Made by a program: the position numbers and the translations under genes. Positions 36,222-44,928 of a stretch of DNA of 64,000 bases are shown piece by piece (position 1 is the first letter of the stretch; each line of letters begins with the position of its first letter). The notes under the pieces were generated by a model. That model made no database searches. It saw nothing but the letters and a program-made list of their open reading frames with translations, and had not been told where the DNA came from. The DNA is from JAFIFT01 sp020051095 (lineage in GTDB: Bacteria > Pseudomonadota > Gammaproteobacteria > Legionellales > Legionellaceae). Location: the NCBI RefSeq assembly GCF_964199965.1, contig NZ_CAXMZT010000001.1, positions 62,001 through 126,000 on the forward strand. The letters are read 5' to 3'.

Positions 36222-36941
36222 ATGCTTGATATTGTTGCGAGTCTGCTGGCATTAATTATCTTAGAGATTATTTTAGGAATTGATAATCTCGTGTTTTTAT
36301 CAATCATGGCAGATAGGTTACCCGATAAACAAAAAGCGCTTGCGCGTCGGGTTGGGTTAGGACTTGCCTGGATAACACGTTTGTTACTCTTGGCCTTCGC
36401 CTTTTTGCTTGTCAAATTAACGTTTCCATTATTTAGTATTGGTGATTTTTCCCCCTCCATTCGCGATTTGTTTCTCATGTTTGGCGGCGCTTTTTTAATG
36501 GTAAAAGCAACCCAAGAGATCCATGCTGAAATGGCGGAAGATGAGGATGAAATCGAAGGATTAGATAAAAAAATTCAACCTTCGAATCAATTTCTAAACG
36601 TTGTTATTCAGATAGCCTTATTAGATATTATTTTTTCGCTAGACAGTGTTTTGACAGCCATCGGCTTAACCCATTTATTTTGGGTGATGGCTTTATCTAT
36701 CACTATTGCGATTATCGTTATGATCTTTGCCTCCGATGTGGTGAGCCACTTTATCGAAAAACATCCAACTATAAAAATGTTAGCTTTGAGTTTTTTAATA
36801 TTGATTGGCATGGTGTTAATAGCAGATGGTTTTTCTTTTCATGTTCCAAGAGGTTATGTCTATTTCGCCATGGCGTTTTCGTTAGGAGTTGAGTCCCTCA
36901 ACTTAATTCGACACAGGCGTAAAAATCGAGGTAAACGGTAA
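36222..36941 (+). CDS. TerC-family integral membrane protein
   Basis: A 239-residue protein with seven membrane helices. TerC signatures are LEIILGIDNLVFLSIMADRLP near the N-terminus and DIIFSLDSVLTAIGL in the second half, each with conserved Asp in the membrane. The family includes the Mn2+ exporters Alx and MeeF and the tellurite protein TerC. The ATG at 36222 follows AGGA at 6 nt and places the first helix as in homologues; the frame is open back to 36078, which would add 48 hydrophilic residues, so a longer form cannot be ruled out. hemJ follows after 1 nt. Confidence 0.85.
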   Translation: MLDIVASLLALIILEIILGIDNLVFLSIMADRLPDKQKALARRVGLGLAWITRLLLLAFAFLLVKLTFPLFSIGDFSPSIRDLFLMFGGAFLMVKATQEIHAEMAEDEDEIEGLDKKIQPSNQFLNVVIQIALLDIIFSLDSVLTAIGLTHLFWVMALSITIAIIVMIFASDVVSHFIEKHPTIKMLALSFLILIGMVLIADGFSFHVPRGYVYFAMAFSLGVESLNLIRHRRKNRGKR

Positions 36942-36942
36942 A

Positions 36943-37371
36943 ATGCTTTATTTGTGGTTAAAATCATTCCATATCATCGCGATGGTCGCTTGGTTCGCTG
37001 GTTTATTCTACTTGCCGAGATTGTTTGTTTATCATAGTGTGGCGGAAGATGCGATCAGTCTTTCACGATTCAAACTCATGGAGCGGCGGCTCTTTTATGG
37101 CATTACTTATCCTGCAGCTATTCTGACGACCTTATTAGGCATTGGGTTGCTCATGTTAAATTGGCGATTTTATCTGGCGAGCGGTTGGATGCATGTTAAA
37201 CTGACTGCCGTGCTGCTTCTATGGGGATATCATGGGTTTTGCGGACGTTATTTACGTCAATTTCACAACGACAACAACCATCATACACAAGTATTTTATC
37301 GGTTGTTTAATGAAGTGCCGACAATTTTGCTAATCTTAATCGTGGTAATGGTGACAGTTAAACCATTTTAA
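36943..37371 (+). CDS. hemJ: Protoporphyrinogen oxidase HemJ
   Basis: HemJ oxidises protoporphyrinogen IX to protoporphyrin IX, the penultimate haem step in many bacteria. The 142-residue, four-helix membrane protein has the family start LYLWLKSFHIIAMVAWFAGLF with the conserved His10, and RRLFYGITYPAAILT, SGWMHVKLTAVLLLWGYH, FNEVPTILLILIV. It starts one base after the TerC-like stop and is probably cotranscribed. hemL, an early enzyme of the same pathway, lies at 38052. Confidence 0.92.
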   Translation: MLYLWLKSFHIIAMVAWFAGLFYLPRLFVYHSVAEDAISLSRFKLMERRLFYGITYPAAILTTLLGIGLLMLNWRFYLASGWMHVKLTAVLLLWGYHGFCGRYLRQFHNDNNHHTQVFYRLFNEVPTILLILIVVMVTVKPF

Positions 37372-37401
37372 ATGCCACATTGTGCGATTGAGTAAACCCG
37401 T

Positions 37402-37731
37402 TTACGAAGCACCAAACGTACTTAAATAGGAAAGTGCAAATGCATTTTTATCGGTTGATCCTTCATTTTGTTGCTGGCTTGAAGAAAACTGATCTTTGTT
37501 AAGAAAGTACATCCCTAATCCAAGAGGGATTGTAAATAAAGTCAATACACCTGCAGCAATTAAAACATTAGTAGACATCGCTGCTGAGTGTAAGACAAAC
37601 CCGCCGACTAGCAAGGCTAATAACGTAACAGCTATCGCGCCAACGATAATCGACATCCAGGTATCTGTTGAAAAAACAGATAATAAGAATGAGGCAGTAT
37701 AACGGCACCCATTGACTATACTCGATAACAT
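37402..37731 (-). CDS. Small two-helix membrane protein, unknown function
   Basis: I do not recognise this 109-residue protein. From ATG 37731 it has two hydrophobic helices (about residues 27-50 and 54-76) and a polar, Gln/Ser-rich tail (KDQFSSSQQQNEGSTDKNAF). The ATG lies one base after the rubredoxin stop, with GATGGAA in that gene's end as ribosome site, so its translation is probably coupled to rubredoxin. The same frame is open back to 37875, but that stretch is the rubredoxin gene read in another frame and is not used. Confidence 0.65.
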   Translation of the reverse strand: MLSSIVNGCRYTASFLLSVFSTDTWMSIIVGAIAVTLLALLVGGFVLHSAAMSTNVLIAAGVLTLFTIPLGLGMYFLNKDQFSSSQQQNEGSTDKNAFALSYLSTFGAS

Positions 37732-37732
37732 A

Positions 37733-37909
37733 TTATTCCATCTCAACCATTTCAAAATCTTCTTTACCTGCACCACAATCAGGGCAATACCAGTCCTCTG
37801 GCACATCTTCCCATTTTGTTCCAGGCTCAATGCCATCTTCTGGCCAGCCTTCTTCTTCATCATATATAAATCCACAAATTATGCAAATATAACGCTTATA
37901 ATCGCTCAT
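37733..37909 (-). CDS. Rubredoxin
   Basis: A 58-residue electron carrier, complete from ATG 37909 to TAA 37733. The two iron-ligand pairs are CIIC (Cys9, Cys12) in RYICIICGFIYD and CPDC (Cys42, Cys45) in DWYCPDCGAGKEDFE, with the typical EGWPEDGIEPGTKWEDVPEDW between. GGAAG precedes it; an ATG one codon upstream (37912) is also possible. In Pseudomonas, rubredoxins of this kind serve alkane hydroxylases or oxygen-stress reductases; no such partner is visible here. The divergent gene across 142 bp is hemL; that spacer has an 8-bp stem at 37968-37990. Confidence 0.93.
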   Translation of the reverse strand: MSDYKRYICIICGFIYDEEEGWPEDGIEPGTKWEDVPEDWYCPDCGAGKEDFEMVEME

Positions 37910-38051
37910 CATACTTCCGAATCATTAAAAACTGATAATTTACCCAGGTTGGCTTAAATTGTAAAGGTCTTAACCTATAAAGGGTTGAGATAATCCTACT
38001 TCCATGGTAAAAAGAGCACCTAATTCAAACTAAAATCAGTAGAATCAAGTT

Positions 38052-39332
38052 ATGTCTAACTCAGAACGATTATTCGAACTAGCTAATCAATTTATTCCAG
38101 GAGGCGTCAATTCGCCTGTACGTGCTTTCAAAGGCGTAGGAGGCTGCCCAATATTTTTTCGCAGGGGTGAAGGGTGCCGATTAACGGATGTTGATGGCAC
38201 AGACTATATCGATTATGTGGGTTCATGGGGACCCCTTATTTTAGGGCACTCCCATCCTAAGGTGATTACGGCTGTTCAGACAGCATTAGCAAATGGCATG
38301 AGTTTTGGTGCACCCACTGAGCTTGAAATTGAACTTGCACAGAAAGTCATTGAGATTGTCCCTTCAATCGAAAAGGTAAGGATGGTGAGCTCGGGAACTG
38401 AAGCAACAATGACAGCCATTCGTTTAGCGCGTGGTTATACGGGTAAAAATAAAATTATTAAGCTGAATGGTTGTTATCATGGCCATAGTGATAGTTTGCT
38501 GGTAAAAGCAGGCTCCGGCGTATTAACATTAGGAATTCCTGCAACCCCGGGCATACCAGACAGCATTACTGAACACACGTTAACAGCCGACTTCAATGAT
38601 CTGAATCAAATTGAATTATTATTTAAACAATATGGCGATGACATTGCTGGTATCATTCTCGAACCTGTTGCAGGCAACATGGGCCTTGTATTACCTGCAG
38701 CAGATTATCTGCAGGGATTGCGTGCGATTTGTGACCAATACCAATCCCTATTGATATTTGATGAAGTGATGTGTGGTTTCCGTGTGGCGCTTGAAGGCGC
38801 TCAAGGTTATTATAATGTAACTCCCGATTTAACGACGCTAGGAAAAGTCATTGGAGGAGGAATGCCTGTAGGTGCCATCGGGGGTAGCAAAGCGATCATG
38901 GATCATTTAGCACCGGTTGGTCCCGTCTATCAAGCAGGAACGCTTTCCGGTAATCCACTTGCCATGGCCGCAGGGTTGGCTACACTCAAAGAAATTCAGA
39001 AACCTGGATTTTTTGAAAACTTAACCAATTCAACCAATGCACTAGTTAATGGGTTAATGGAAATCGCTCGTCGTTACAACCTACCTTTTTACGCCCAGTC
39101 AATAGGCGGTATGTTTGGTTTTTATTTTGCAAACACAACCACGATTCGTGGTTATGACGATGTTGCAAAAGGCGATTCTACAAAGTTTAAATCATTTTTT
39201 CATGGCATGTTAGCAAAAGGTGTCTATTTCGCCCCATCCATGTTTGAAGCAGGCTTTGTCTCACAGGCACATACGTTAGCCGATATCGAGGAAACATTAG
39301 CGAAAGCGGACACTGTGATGGCGAACCTTTAA
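38052..39332 (+). CDS. hemL: Glutamate-1-semialdehyde 2,1-aminomutase
   Basis: HemL makes 5-aminolevulinate from glutamate-1-semialdehyde in the C5 route to haem. The 426-residue PLP enzyme has FIPGGVNSPVRAF, the conserved MVSSGTEATMTAIRLARG, NGCYHGHSDSLLVKAGSG, LIFDEVMCGFRV, and the PLP lysine in TTLGKVIGGGMPVGA. The start ATG has only a weak AAG ahead. The MITE-like element begins 8 bp after the stop and may also serve as terminator. Confidence 0.97.
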   Translation: MSNSERLFELANQFIPGGVNSPVRAFKGVGGCPIFFRRGEGCRLTDVDGTDYIDYVGSWGPLILGHSHPKVITAVQTALANGMSFGAPTELEIELAQKVIEIVPSIEKVRMVSSGTEATMTAIRLARGYTGKNKIIKLNGCYHGHSDSLLVKAGSGVLTLGIPATPGIPDSITEHTLTADFNDLNQIELLFKQYGDDIAGIILEPVAGNMGLVLPAADYLQGLRAICDQYQSLLIFDEVMCGFRVALEGAQGYYNVTPDLTTLGKVIGGGMPVGAIGGSKAIMDHLAPVGPVYQAGTLSGNPLAMAAGLATLKEIQKPGFFENLTNSTNALVNGLMEIARRYNLPFYAQSIGGMFGFYFANTTTIRGYDDVAKGDSTKFKSFFHGMLAKGVYFAPSMFEAGFVSQAHTLADIEETLAKADTVMANL

Positions 39333-39339
39333 ATTATTT

Positions 39340-39505
39340 TATACCCGTGATCATTCAAAATGCGAGTTTTCTGCTTTTTCTTTTTCGCCCTGCAAAACGT
39401 TAAAGAACACTCAAGGGAGTGAGCCATTGGGCGTTTTTTAACGTTTTTCAGGATCAAAAAAATAGAGGCGCATAAATCCTCGCATTTTGAATGATCACGG
39501 GTATA
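39340..39505. mobile_element. MITE-like element with 27-bp perfect terminal inverted repeats
   Basis: Positions 39340-39366 and 39479-39505 are exact reverse complements (27 of 27), beginning TATACCCGTGATCATTCAAA. Inside lies a second inverted pair, 39389-39408 against 39433-39452 (18 of 20). The 166-bp element has no coding capacity. It lies between the hemL and ackA stops, and its right end abuts the ackA stop codon at 39506. Whether flanking TA is a target duplication cannot be told, since the ends themselves read TA. Related ends occur at 24019, 42752 and 58700. A folded transcript would make a long hairpin that could end both flanking messages. Confidence 0.8.
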
Positions 39506-40666
39506 TTATAAAACTGTCATACATTGTTCTGCCATAGCCTTCTCTTCATCCCCGGGAATAACCAAAATAGGGATGGATCCATTATGGATAATGGAAGGCT
39601 GTGTCCATCCTTGATTACTATTTAAATTAGCATCGATGGATAACCCTAGATGATTTAAGGGCTGGATTGTTCTCGCTCTAATGTCGACTGAATGTTCACC
39701 GATGCCACCAGTAAAAACAAGCGCATCTAAGTTGGGGCATTGGCCATAATAAGCAGCGATGTATTTTTGTAACTGATAACAAAACATCTCGATGGCGAGC
39801 TTAGCATCCATATCGCCAGCAGCTTCATGCTCAAGCAATCTGCGCATATCATTTTCACCGCCAATCCCTTTTAAACCGCTACGACGATTGAGCATGCTTG
39901 AGATACTTGCCATTGTAATACCTTGATCAGCAAGATAAAGAATAATGGACGGGTCGATATCCCCGCAACGTGTCCCCATTATCAATCCTGGCAATGGTGT
40001 AAACCCCATCGAGGTATCATACGATTTCCCATCTTTTATTAAGCAAGCACTGGCACCATTTCCTAAATGCAATGTGATTAGCTGGCAATGTGAAAGGGGT
40101 TTTAAAAGGAAGCCCGCGGCTTGTTCAGCAACATACTGATGATTGATTCCATGGAAACCATAGCGTTTGATTTGGTATTGATGACAGATATCCTTATCGA
40201 TTGCATAAGTATGAGCGCTTTCAGGCATGGTTACATGAAATGCTGTATCAAAGATAGCGACATGTGGGCATTTGGGAAATAAAGATTTAGCCACTTCAAT
40301 ACCCAATGCATTTGCTGGATTATGTAACGGTGCTAAATTTGATAATGATTGAATGGTTGATAACACGGTTTTATCAACCACAGTGGGTGTGCTAAATTGA
40401 CTTCCACCATGAACAACACGGTGGGCAATTCCGATAATTTCACCTTGAATGCCCTCTGTCACAGGTTTAAGCAAGGCTTGAAAGGCTTGTTGATGATTTT
40501 TAAAGAGATGCTCGCTTTTAGTCGTTTCATGAGTCCAAAAGCTCTGTTTTTCGCCAATTCCTTCGATTAACCCTTTAAACTCTAGCACCATCGTTTGATC
40601 TTTGATATGGAAGGCGCTGTACTTAATGGATGAGCTACCTGCATTAAATGTTAAAATCCATTTCAT
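39506..40666 (-). CDS. ackA: Acetate kinase
   Basis: AckA converts acetyl phosphate and ADP to acetate and ATP. The 386-residue protein has the family signatures LTFNAGSSSIKYSAF (residues 4-18), RVVHGG, HNPANALGI, IFDTAFHVTMPE, YGFHGINHQYV and GNGASACLIKDGKSYDTSMGF. The ATG overlaps the pta stop by 4 nt. The stop codon sits directly against the MITE-like element. Confidence 0.97.
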   Translation of the reverse strand: MKWILTFNAGSSSIKYSAFHIKDQTMVLEFKGLIEGIGEKQSFWTHETTKSEHLFKNHQQAFQALLKPVTEGIQGEIIGIAHRVVHGGSQFSTPTVVDKTVLSTIQSLSNLAPLHNPANALGIEVAKSLFPKCPHVAIFDTAFHVTMPESAHTYAIDKDICHQYQIKRYGFHGINHQYVAEQAAGFLLKPLSHCQLITLHLGNGASACLIKDGKSYDTSMGFTPLPGLIMGTRCGDIDPSIILYLADQGITMASISSMLNRRSGLKGIGGENDMRRLLEHEAAGDMDAKLAIEMFCYQLQKYIAAYYGQCPNLDALVFTGGIGEHSVDIRARTIQPLNHLGLSIDANLNSNQGWTQPSIIHNGSIPILVIPGDEEKAMAEQCMTVL

Positions 40667-42720
40667 GGTGAATTCTCGCTTGCTTGAATAGCCGTTAACA
40701 AAATCGTATTAATGACATCCTGGACAGTGCATCCACGGCTTAGATCGTTGACTGGTTTATTTAATCCCAATAAAACAGGTCCAATTGCTAGTGCGCCAGA
40801 CTCTCTCTGTACTGCTTTATAGGTGTTATTTCCTGTGTTTAAATCAGGAAAAATTAGAACATTCGCTTTGCCAGCTACTTTTGAGTTGGGTAATTTTTGT
40901 TTTGCAACGCCCATGTCAACCGCAGCGTCATATTGAATCGGGCCCTCAACTAAGTAATCTAATTTTTCTTTAGCCAACAGCTTGATAGCTTGATTGACTT
41001 TATCCACACTTGCACCATGACCGGAACCGCCTGTTGAGTAAGAAAGCAGCGCTACCCTGGGATCGATATCAAGGCTTTTGGCCATGACAGCCGCTTGCAT
41101 GGTAATTTCAGCTAACGTCTTTGCGTCTGGTTCAGGATTAATGGCACAGTCGCCATAGATAACTACTCGGGTGGGTAAGCACATGATGAATACGGAGGAT
41201 ACTCTATCAACACCCGGTTTTGTTTTGATAATTTCAAGCGCTGGGCGAACGGTGTCTGCGGTTGTGTGAGTTGCTCCGGAAACAACACCATCAGCATGGT
41301 TGAAATAGACCATCATGGTGGCATAGTAGTTGCCATCAGCCATGCGTTCAATTGCAATAGGAAGATTGACATTTTTATGTTGACGCAATTTGAAATATTG
41401 TTTTGCATATTTTTGAATGTTTGGCGCGCTTTCAAGATCCAAAATAGATAAGTTTGGCAAGCTTAAATCATGTTGTTTGGCTAATAAGAGAATTTTTTCA
41501 GGATTCCCAATAACGGTTAATGACACAATTTCCCGTTTAAGCAGATAGTCGGCAGCTTGCAATATTCGAATATCTGTTCCTTCCGGCAAGACAATGTGTT
41601 TTTTCATCTTCTTTGCTTTAACCGACAAATTATGGAGAAATAATGCGGGGTTCATTTCATCGGTTTTAGGCGACTTATTGATGGTTGTTAGCATCAGCTG
41701 AATATAGGGTGACATTAATTCCCCCGCTTTATCTACCCTGTCCATATCATCTTCTTGCAAACTAAATTTGGCATTGTGAATCGTGGTTGCTGTTTCATAA
41801 GTCTTTAATGGGGTGACCATCACCGGGAAGGTATGCTCTAGCCCTGATATAATTTCTGAAATGACTTTGCTCGGTTTCATCCCACCAGTTAGCACGATAC
41901 CGGCTATTTTGGGGTAATTAGCCGATTGATCGGCAAGTAGGGTGCCTAACAATATATCCATCCGATCGTCAGGTGTTATAATCAACATTCCCTTACGATC
42001 TAGCCTTGATTGCAAAAAATTAGTCACCGTTTTAGCTGCAACAGTAATTTCTTTCACTTGTCGGTGGATATTGGTTTTTCCAAAAATGATTTTTGCAGAT
42101 AGGAGTTTGGCAACGTCTTTAACCATTGGATAAGCAAATTCTTCAAACTCAGGTATAATCGAAATGCATAATTGAGTGAAAAAACTTTGTAATTGGCTTG
42201 ACGTTTCAAGCTCATTGCCAAGATTAAACTGATTGATAATAACGCCGCGGACATTCGTATGGTTTCGCTTTGCAATGTCCAGCGCTGATTGAATCAAGGT
42301 TTTGATATGACTAGTTTGCCTATCTTTGCCAGAAACCACAAGGATGACCTCACAATTAAGCTGATACGCTATTGAGAGGTTGAATTGAAATTCCGCCATA
42401 TCATTATCGCTTTCAAAATCACTGCCTTCAAAATAGCAGGTTTTCTGCTCATCGATTACAACTTTATCAAACAAAATCGTTTGCAATTCATCAGGTTGAT
42501 TGCGCATAAGCGCAATAGCATCACTGATAGGCATGATGGGTTTAACGGGCTGATGTGTCAAATTTTGAAGTATACTAAAGTGAGCATTATCTCGTTCACT
42601 AAACAACTTAAAACATTGAAATGGCAAACCATCTTTATACAATTGTGACACGAAGCCTAGCGAGACAAAGGATTTGCCTTTTCTTTTCTCGATGCTGGTA
42701 AGATACAGTTTTTTGGCCAT
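40663..42720 (-). CDS. pta: Phosphate acetyltransferase, long form
   Basis: Pta exchanges CoA for phosphate on acetyl-CoA. The 685-residue protein is the long, multidomain form: a BioD-like P-loop domain (residues about 1-190), a DRTGG domain (about 215-330) and the catalytic PTA_PTB domain (about 365-685) with MADGNYYATMMVYFNHADGVVSGATHTTADTVRPAL and SYSTGGSGHG. In the P-loop region the motif reads SIEKRKGKSFVSLGF, lacking the standard GxxxxGKS/T spacing. It is cotranscribed with ackA. Upstream spacer holds a small TATACCC repeat. Confidence 0.96.
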   Translation of the reverse strand: MAKKLYLTSIEKRKGKSFVSLGFVSQLYKDGLPFQCFKLFSERDNAHFSILQNLTHQPVKPIMPISDAIALMRNQPDELQTILFDKVVIDEQKTCYFEGSDFESDNDMAEFQFNLSIAYQLNCEVILVVSGKDRQTSHIKTLIQSALDIAKRNHTNVRGVIINQFNLGNELETSSQLQSFFTQLCISIIPEFEEFAYPMVKDVAKLLSAKIIFGKTNIHRQVKEITVAAKTVTNFLQSRLDRKGMLIITPDDRMDILLGTLLADQSANYPKIAGIVLTGGMKPSKVISEIISGLEHTFPVMVTPLKTYETATTIHNAKFSLQEDDMDRVDKAGELMSPYIQLMLTTINKSPKTDEMNPALFLHNLSVKAKKMKKHIVLPEGTDIRILQAADYLLKREIVSLTVIGNPEKILLLAKQHDLSLPNLSILDLESAPNIQKYAKQYFKLRQHKNVNLPIAIERMADGNYYATMMVYFNHADGVVSGATHTTADTVRPALEIIKTKPGVDRVSSVFIMCLPTRVVIYGDCAINPEPDAKTLAEITMQAAVMAKSLDIDPRVALLSYSTGGSGHGASVDKVNQAIKLLAKEKLDYLVEGPIQYDAAVDMGVAKQKLPNSKVAGKANVLIFPDLNTGNNTYKAVQRESGALAIGPVLLGLNKPVNDLSRGCTVQDVINTILLTAIQASENSP

Positions 42721-42751
42721 GCTTTTTCGATTAAGGAGATATTAAATTAAG

Positions 42752-42810
42752 TATACCCAACGAAATTCAAAATGCGAACCAATAACAACGTATGCTGTTA
42801 ATTGGGTATA
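42752..42810. repeat. Short TATACCC-family element, 59 bp
   Basis: TATACCCAA (42752-42760) and TTGGGTATA (42802-42810) are exact reverse complements. The left end, 42752-42778, agrees with the left end of the element at 39340 in 20 of 27 positions, including ATTCAAAATGCGA. It looks like an internally deleted relative. It sits in the divergent pta-mnmC spacer. Confidence 0.55.
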
Positions 42811-42893
42811 AACCCGAGTAATAGAAAACAGTGTATCTTTTGCTTTTTATGGTGATAAAATATAGACAAGATGTTAATTAATTTTTGTAAATA

Positions 42894-44861
42894 ATGAGTC
42901 AACCGTTTCAACCGATTATTCCTGCAGATATCGAATGGCAACAAGGCATTCCTTATGCTAACCAATTTAATGATATTTATTTTAGCCGTGATAATGGGTT
43001 GGCTGAAAGTGTTCATGTATTTTTGTTAGGCAATGATCTACCAAACCGCTGGCAGGTATTGCCAGAAGGAAAACCATTTGTCATCGCAGAAACAGGATTT
43101 GGAACGGGTCTAAACTTCCTTTTAACCATGCGCTTGTGGGAGGCCCAAGGGCTCAAGAAAAATACCCTCCATTATTACGCTTGTGAAAAGCATCCGCTCA
43201 AACTAGCGGATTTAACGAAAGCCTTAACCTTTTGGCCGGAGTTGACAAAGTATGCCCAACAACTGATTGAAAGCTATCCCGCCTTAATCCCGGGCTTTCA
43301 TTCCATTGAATTTGAAAATGGTGTTTGTCTAACACTGATCTTTGCTGATGTCGTCACATCAATGGAAAAATTAATACCAAGTTGCGAGGGAATGATTGAT
43401 AGTTGGTATCTTGATGGTTTTTCGCCTGCAAAAAATCAGTCAATGTGGACACCCCAGCTATTTGCCTACATTAGTAAACTATCTCATCAGCAAACACAAT
43501 TAGCCACTTTTTCGTGTGCACGTATGGTAAAAGATGGCTTAGTCCAAGCAGGATTTACGTATAAAAAGACAAAAGGCTATGGTCAAAAAAGGGAGATGAT
43601 CCAAGCCATTAAAACTAATCAATCTAATAACCATAAGTTATTAAAAAAGAAAAGCTTATGGGAATTTGGCCAGTATAAAAAGCCCTCCAAACAAAACGCA
43701 TTGGTAATCGGAGCAGGACTTGCCGGTTGCATGATTGCTTATCATTTGGCAAAGCTTGGCTGGCAAATAACTGTGCTTGATAAAGGAGCACAACCAGGTG
43801 TTGGTGCGTCTGCAAATCCGAGAGCCGTCATATTTCCCAGTTTCTCAGCTTATGATTCACCTCTAAGCCAAATCATGCTCCAAGCCTATCCCCATGCCAT
43901 CCGTTTTTATCAACAATTCGACATGACTGGTATAGAGCATGAATTCAATGGCATGATATCCCTTGAACCAGCAGAAACCTATAATCCTATCTTCCTTCAC
44001 TGGCTTGAAACGCTTTCACCCATGGTGGAATTTTTATCAGAAGCTGAGTTGTCTAAAAAGGCGGGGTTGAACATAACCGGAAAAGGCCTTTGGTTTCCAA
44101 AGTCTGGATGGATAAATAGTCAGCAATTATGCCAAAAGCTACTCGACCATGACATGATCGATTTCATCGGTAATACCAACATTTCAACGCTGAATCACGA
44201 TGACAATCACTGGCATGTTAATAATCATCATGCTGAGGTAGTTATTTTGGCTAATGGTTGGCAAATGAAAGAGTACTCACAAACCAACTATCTCCCTTTA
44301 AGGACAATAAAAGGCCAGATGACTGCCTTAACTTCGACGACACAGTCCGATTTGCTTCGTGTTCCCGTCTGTTGCAATGGCCATGTTCTCCCTGCCACGG
44401 ACGGTTATCATTATACAGGTGCAACGTTTGAAATTGATCGCCTTGAGGCGATAGCAAGCCTTGAAGCGGATCGACAGAACTTACATACATTAAATGCAAT
44501 ACCACTTGATTGCGAGTGGTCCAAGGAAGTCGTTAATCATTGGTGTGGCATCCGAACAACGATCAATGATTATATGCCAGTTGTTGGCTCAATTCCTAAT
44601 CAGGAAAAGTTTATCAATAATTTCAAAGCGTTTGAGAAGGATGCAAATCGGTTTATTGAAAACCGTGATCCCTTTGAAACAAACTTATATGCTCTGACTG
44701 GTTTTGGTTCAAGAGGGTTAACGACCATCCCATTATGTGCCAGTTACCTCGCGAAACTCATTGCGAATCATCCGTTGAATATGCCACATAATTTGCTATC
44801 TGCCATTGCGCCAGCCCGTTTTCTGTATCGCCGGATCGTGACCCGGCAAAATGTTCTATAA
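42894..44861 (+). CDS. mnmC: Bifunctional tRNA mnm5s2U biosynthesis protein MnmC
   Basis: MnmC finishes the mnm5 group on wobble uridine 34: its FAD domain removes carboxymethyl from cmnm5U, then its methyltransferase domain adds methyl from SAM. The 655-residue protein has the MTase domain first (residues 1-245; ETGFGTGLNFLLTMRLWE, DSWYLDGFSPAKNQSMW) and the oxidase second (NALVIGAGLAGCMIAYHLAKLGW at about 264, GLWFPKSGWINSQQLC, GFGSRGLTTIPLCA). The start ATG has a weak ribosome site. MnmA, which acts on the same base, is at 11347-12432. Confidence 0.95.
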   Translation: MSQPFQPIIPADIEWQQGIPYANQFNDIYFSRDNGLAESVHVFLLGNDLPNRWQVLPEGKPFVIAETGFGTGLNFLLTMRLWEAQGLKKNTLHYYACEKHPLKLADLTKALTFWPELTKYAQQLIESYPALIPGFHSIEFENGVCLTLIFADVVTSMEKLIPSCEGMIDSWYLDGFSPAKNQSMWTPQLFAYISKLSHQQTQLATFSCARMVKDGLVQAGFTYKKTKGYGQKREMIQAIKTNQSNNHKLLKKKSLWEFGQYKKPSKQNALVIGAGLAGCMIAYHLAKLGWQITVLDKGAQPGVGASANPRAVIFPSFSAYDSPLSQIMLQAYPHAIRFYQQFDMTGIEHEFNGMISLEPAETYNPIFLHWLETLSPMVEFLSEAELSKKAGLNITGKGLWFPKSGWINSQQLCQKLLDHDMIDFIGNTNISTLNHDDNHWHVNNHHAEVVILANGWQMKEYSQTNYLPLRTIKGQMTALTSTTQSDLLRVPVCCNGHVLPATDGYHYTGATFEIDRLEAIASLEADRQNLHTLNAIPLDCEWSKEVVNHWCGIRTTINDYMPVVGSIPNQEKFINNFKAFEKDANRFIENRDPFETNLYALTGFGSRGLTTIPLCASYLAKLIANHPLNMPHNLLSAIAPARFLYRRIVTRQNVL

Positions 44862-44898
44862 TTATAGGTGTCCTCGATGATTTAATGGAATACAACAT

Positions 44899-44911
44899 CG
44901 TGGATTCCACG
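44899..44911. promoter_or_regulatory. Short dyad upstream of the 352-residue unknown gene
   Basis: CGTGGATTCCACG reads the same on both strands around a central base and is followed by an overlapping CCACGTGG (44907-44914). It lies 17 bp before the ATG at 44929, just ahead of the ribosome site, where a bound protein or a small hairpin could affect expression. Confidence 0.25.
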
Positions 44912-44928
44912 TGGGCAAAGGAGTGGTC

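Noticed and set aside
37732..37875. N-terminal extension of the two-helix membrane protein
   Set aside because: This stretch is the rubredoxin gene in another frame; rubredoxin has all four iron ligands and a ribosome site.
39340..39505. Possible CRISPR or attachment site
   Set aside because: Inverted, not direct, repeats; no spacer array, integrase or tRNA is nearby.
40663..42720. Split or fused pta gene
   Set aside because: The long N-terminal region is the normal BioD-like and DRTGG part of class II Pta.
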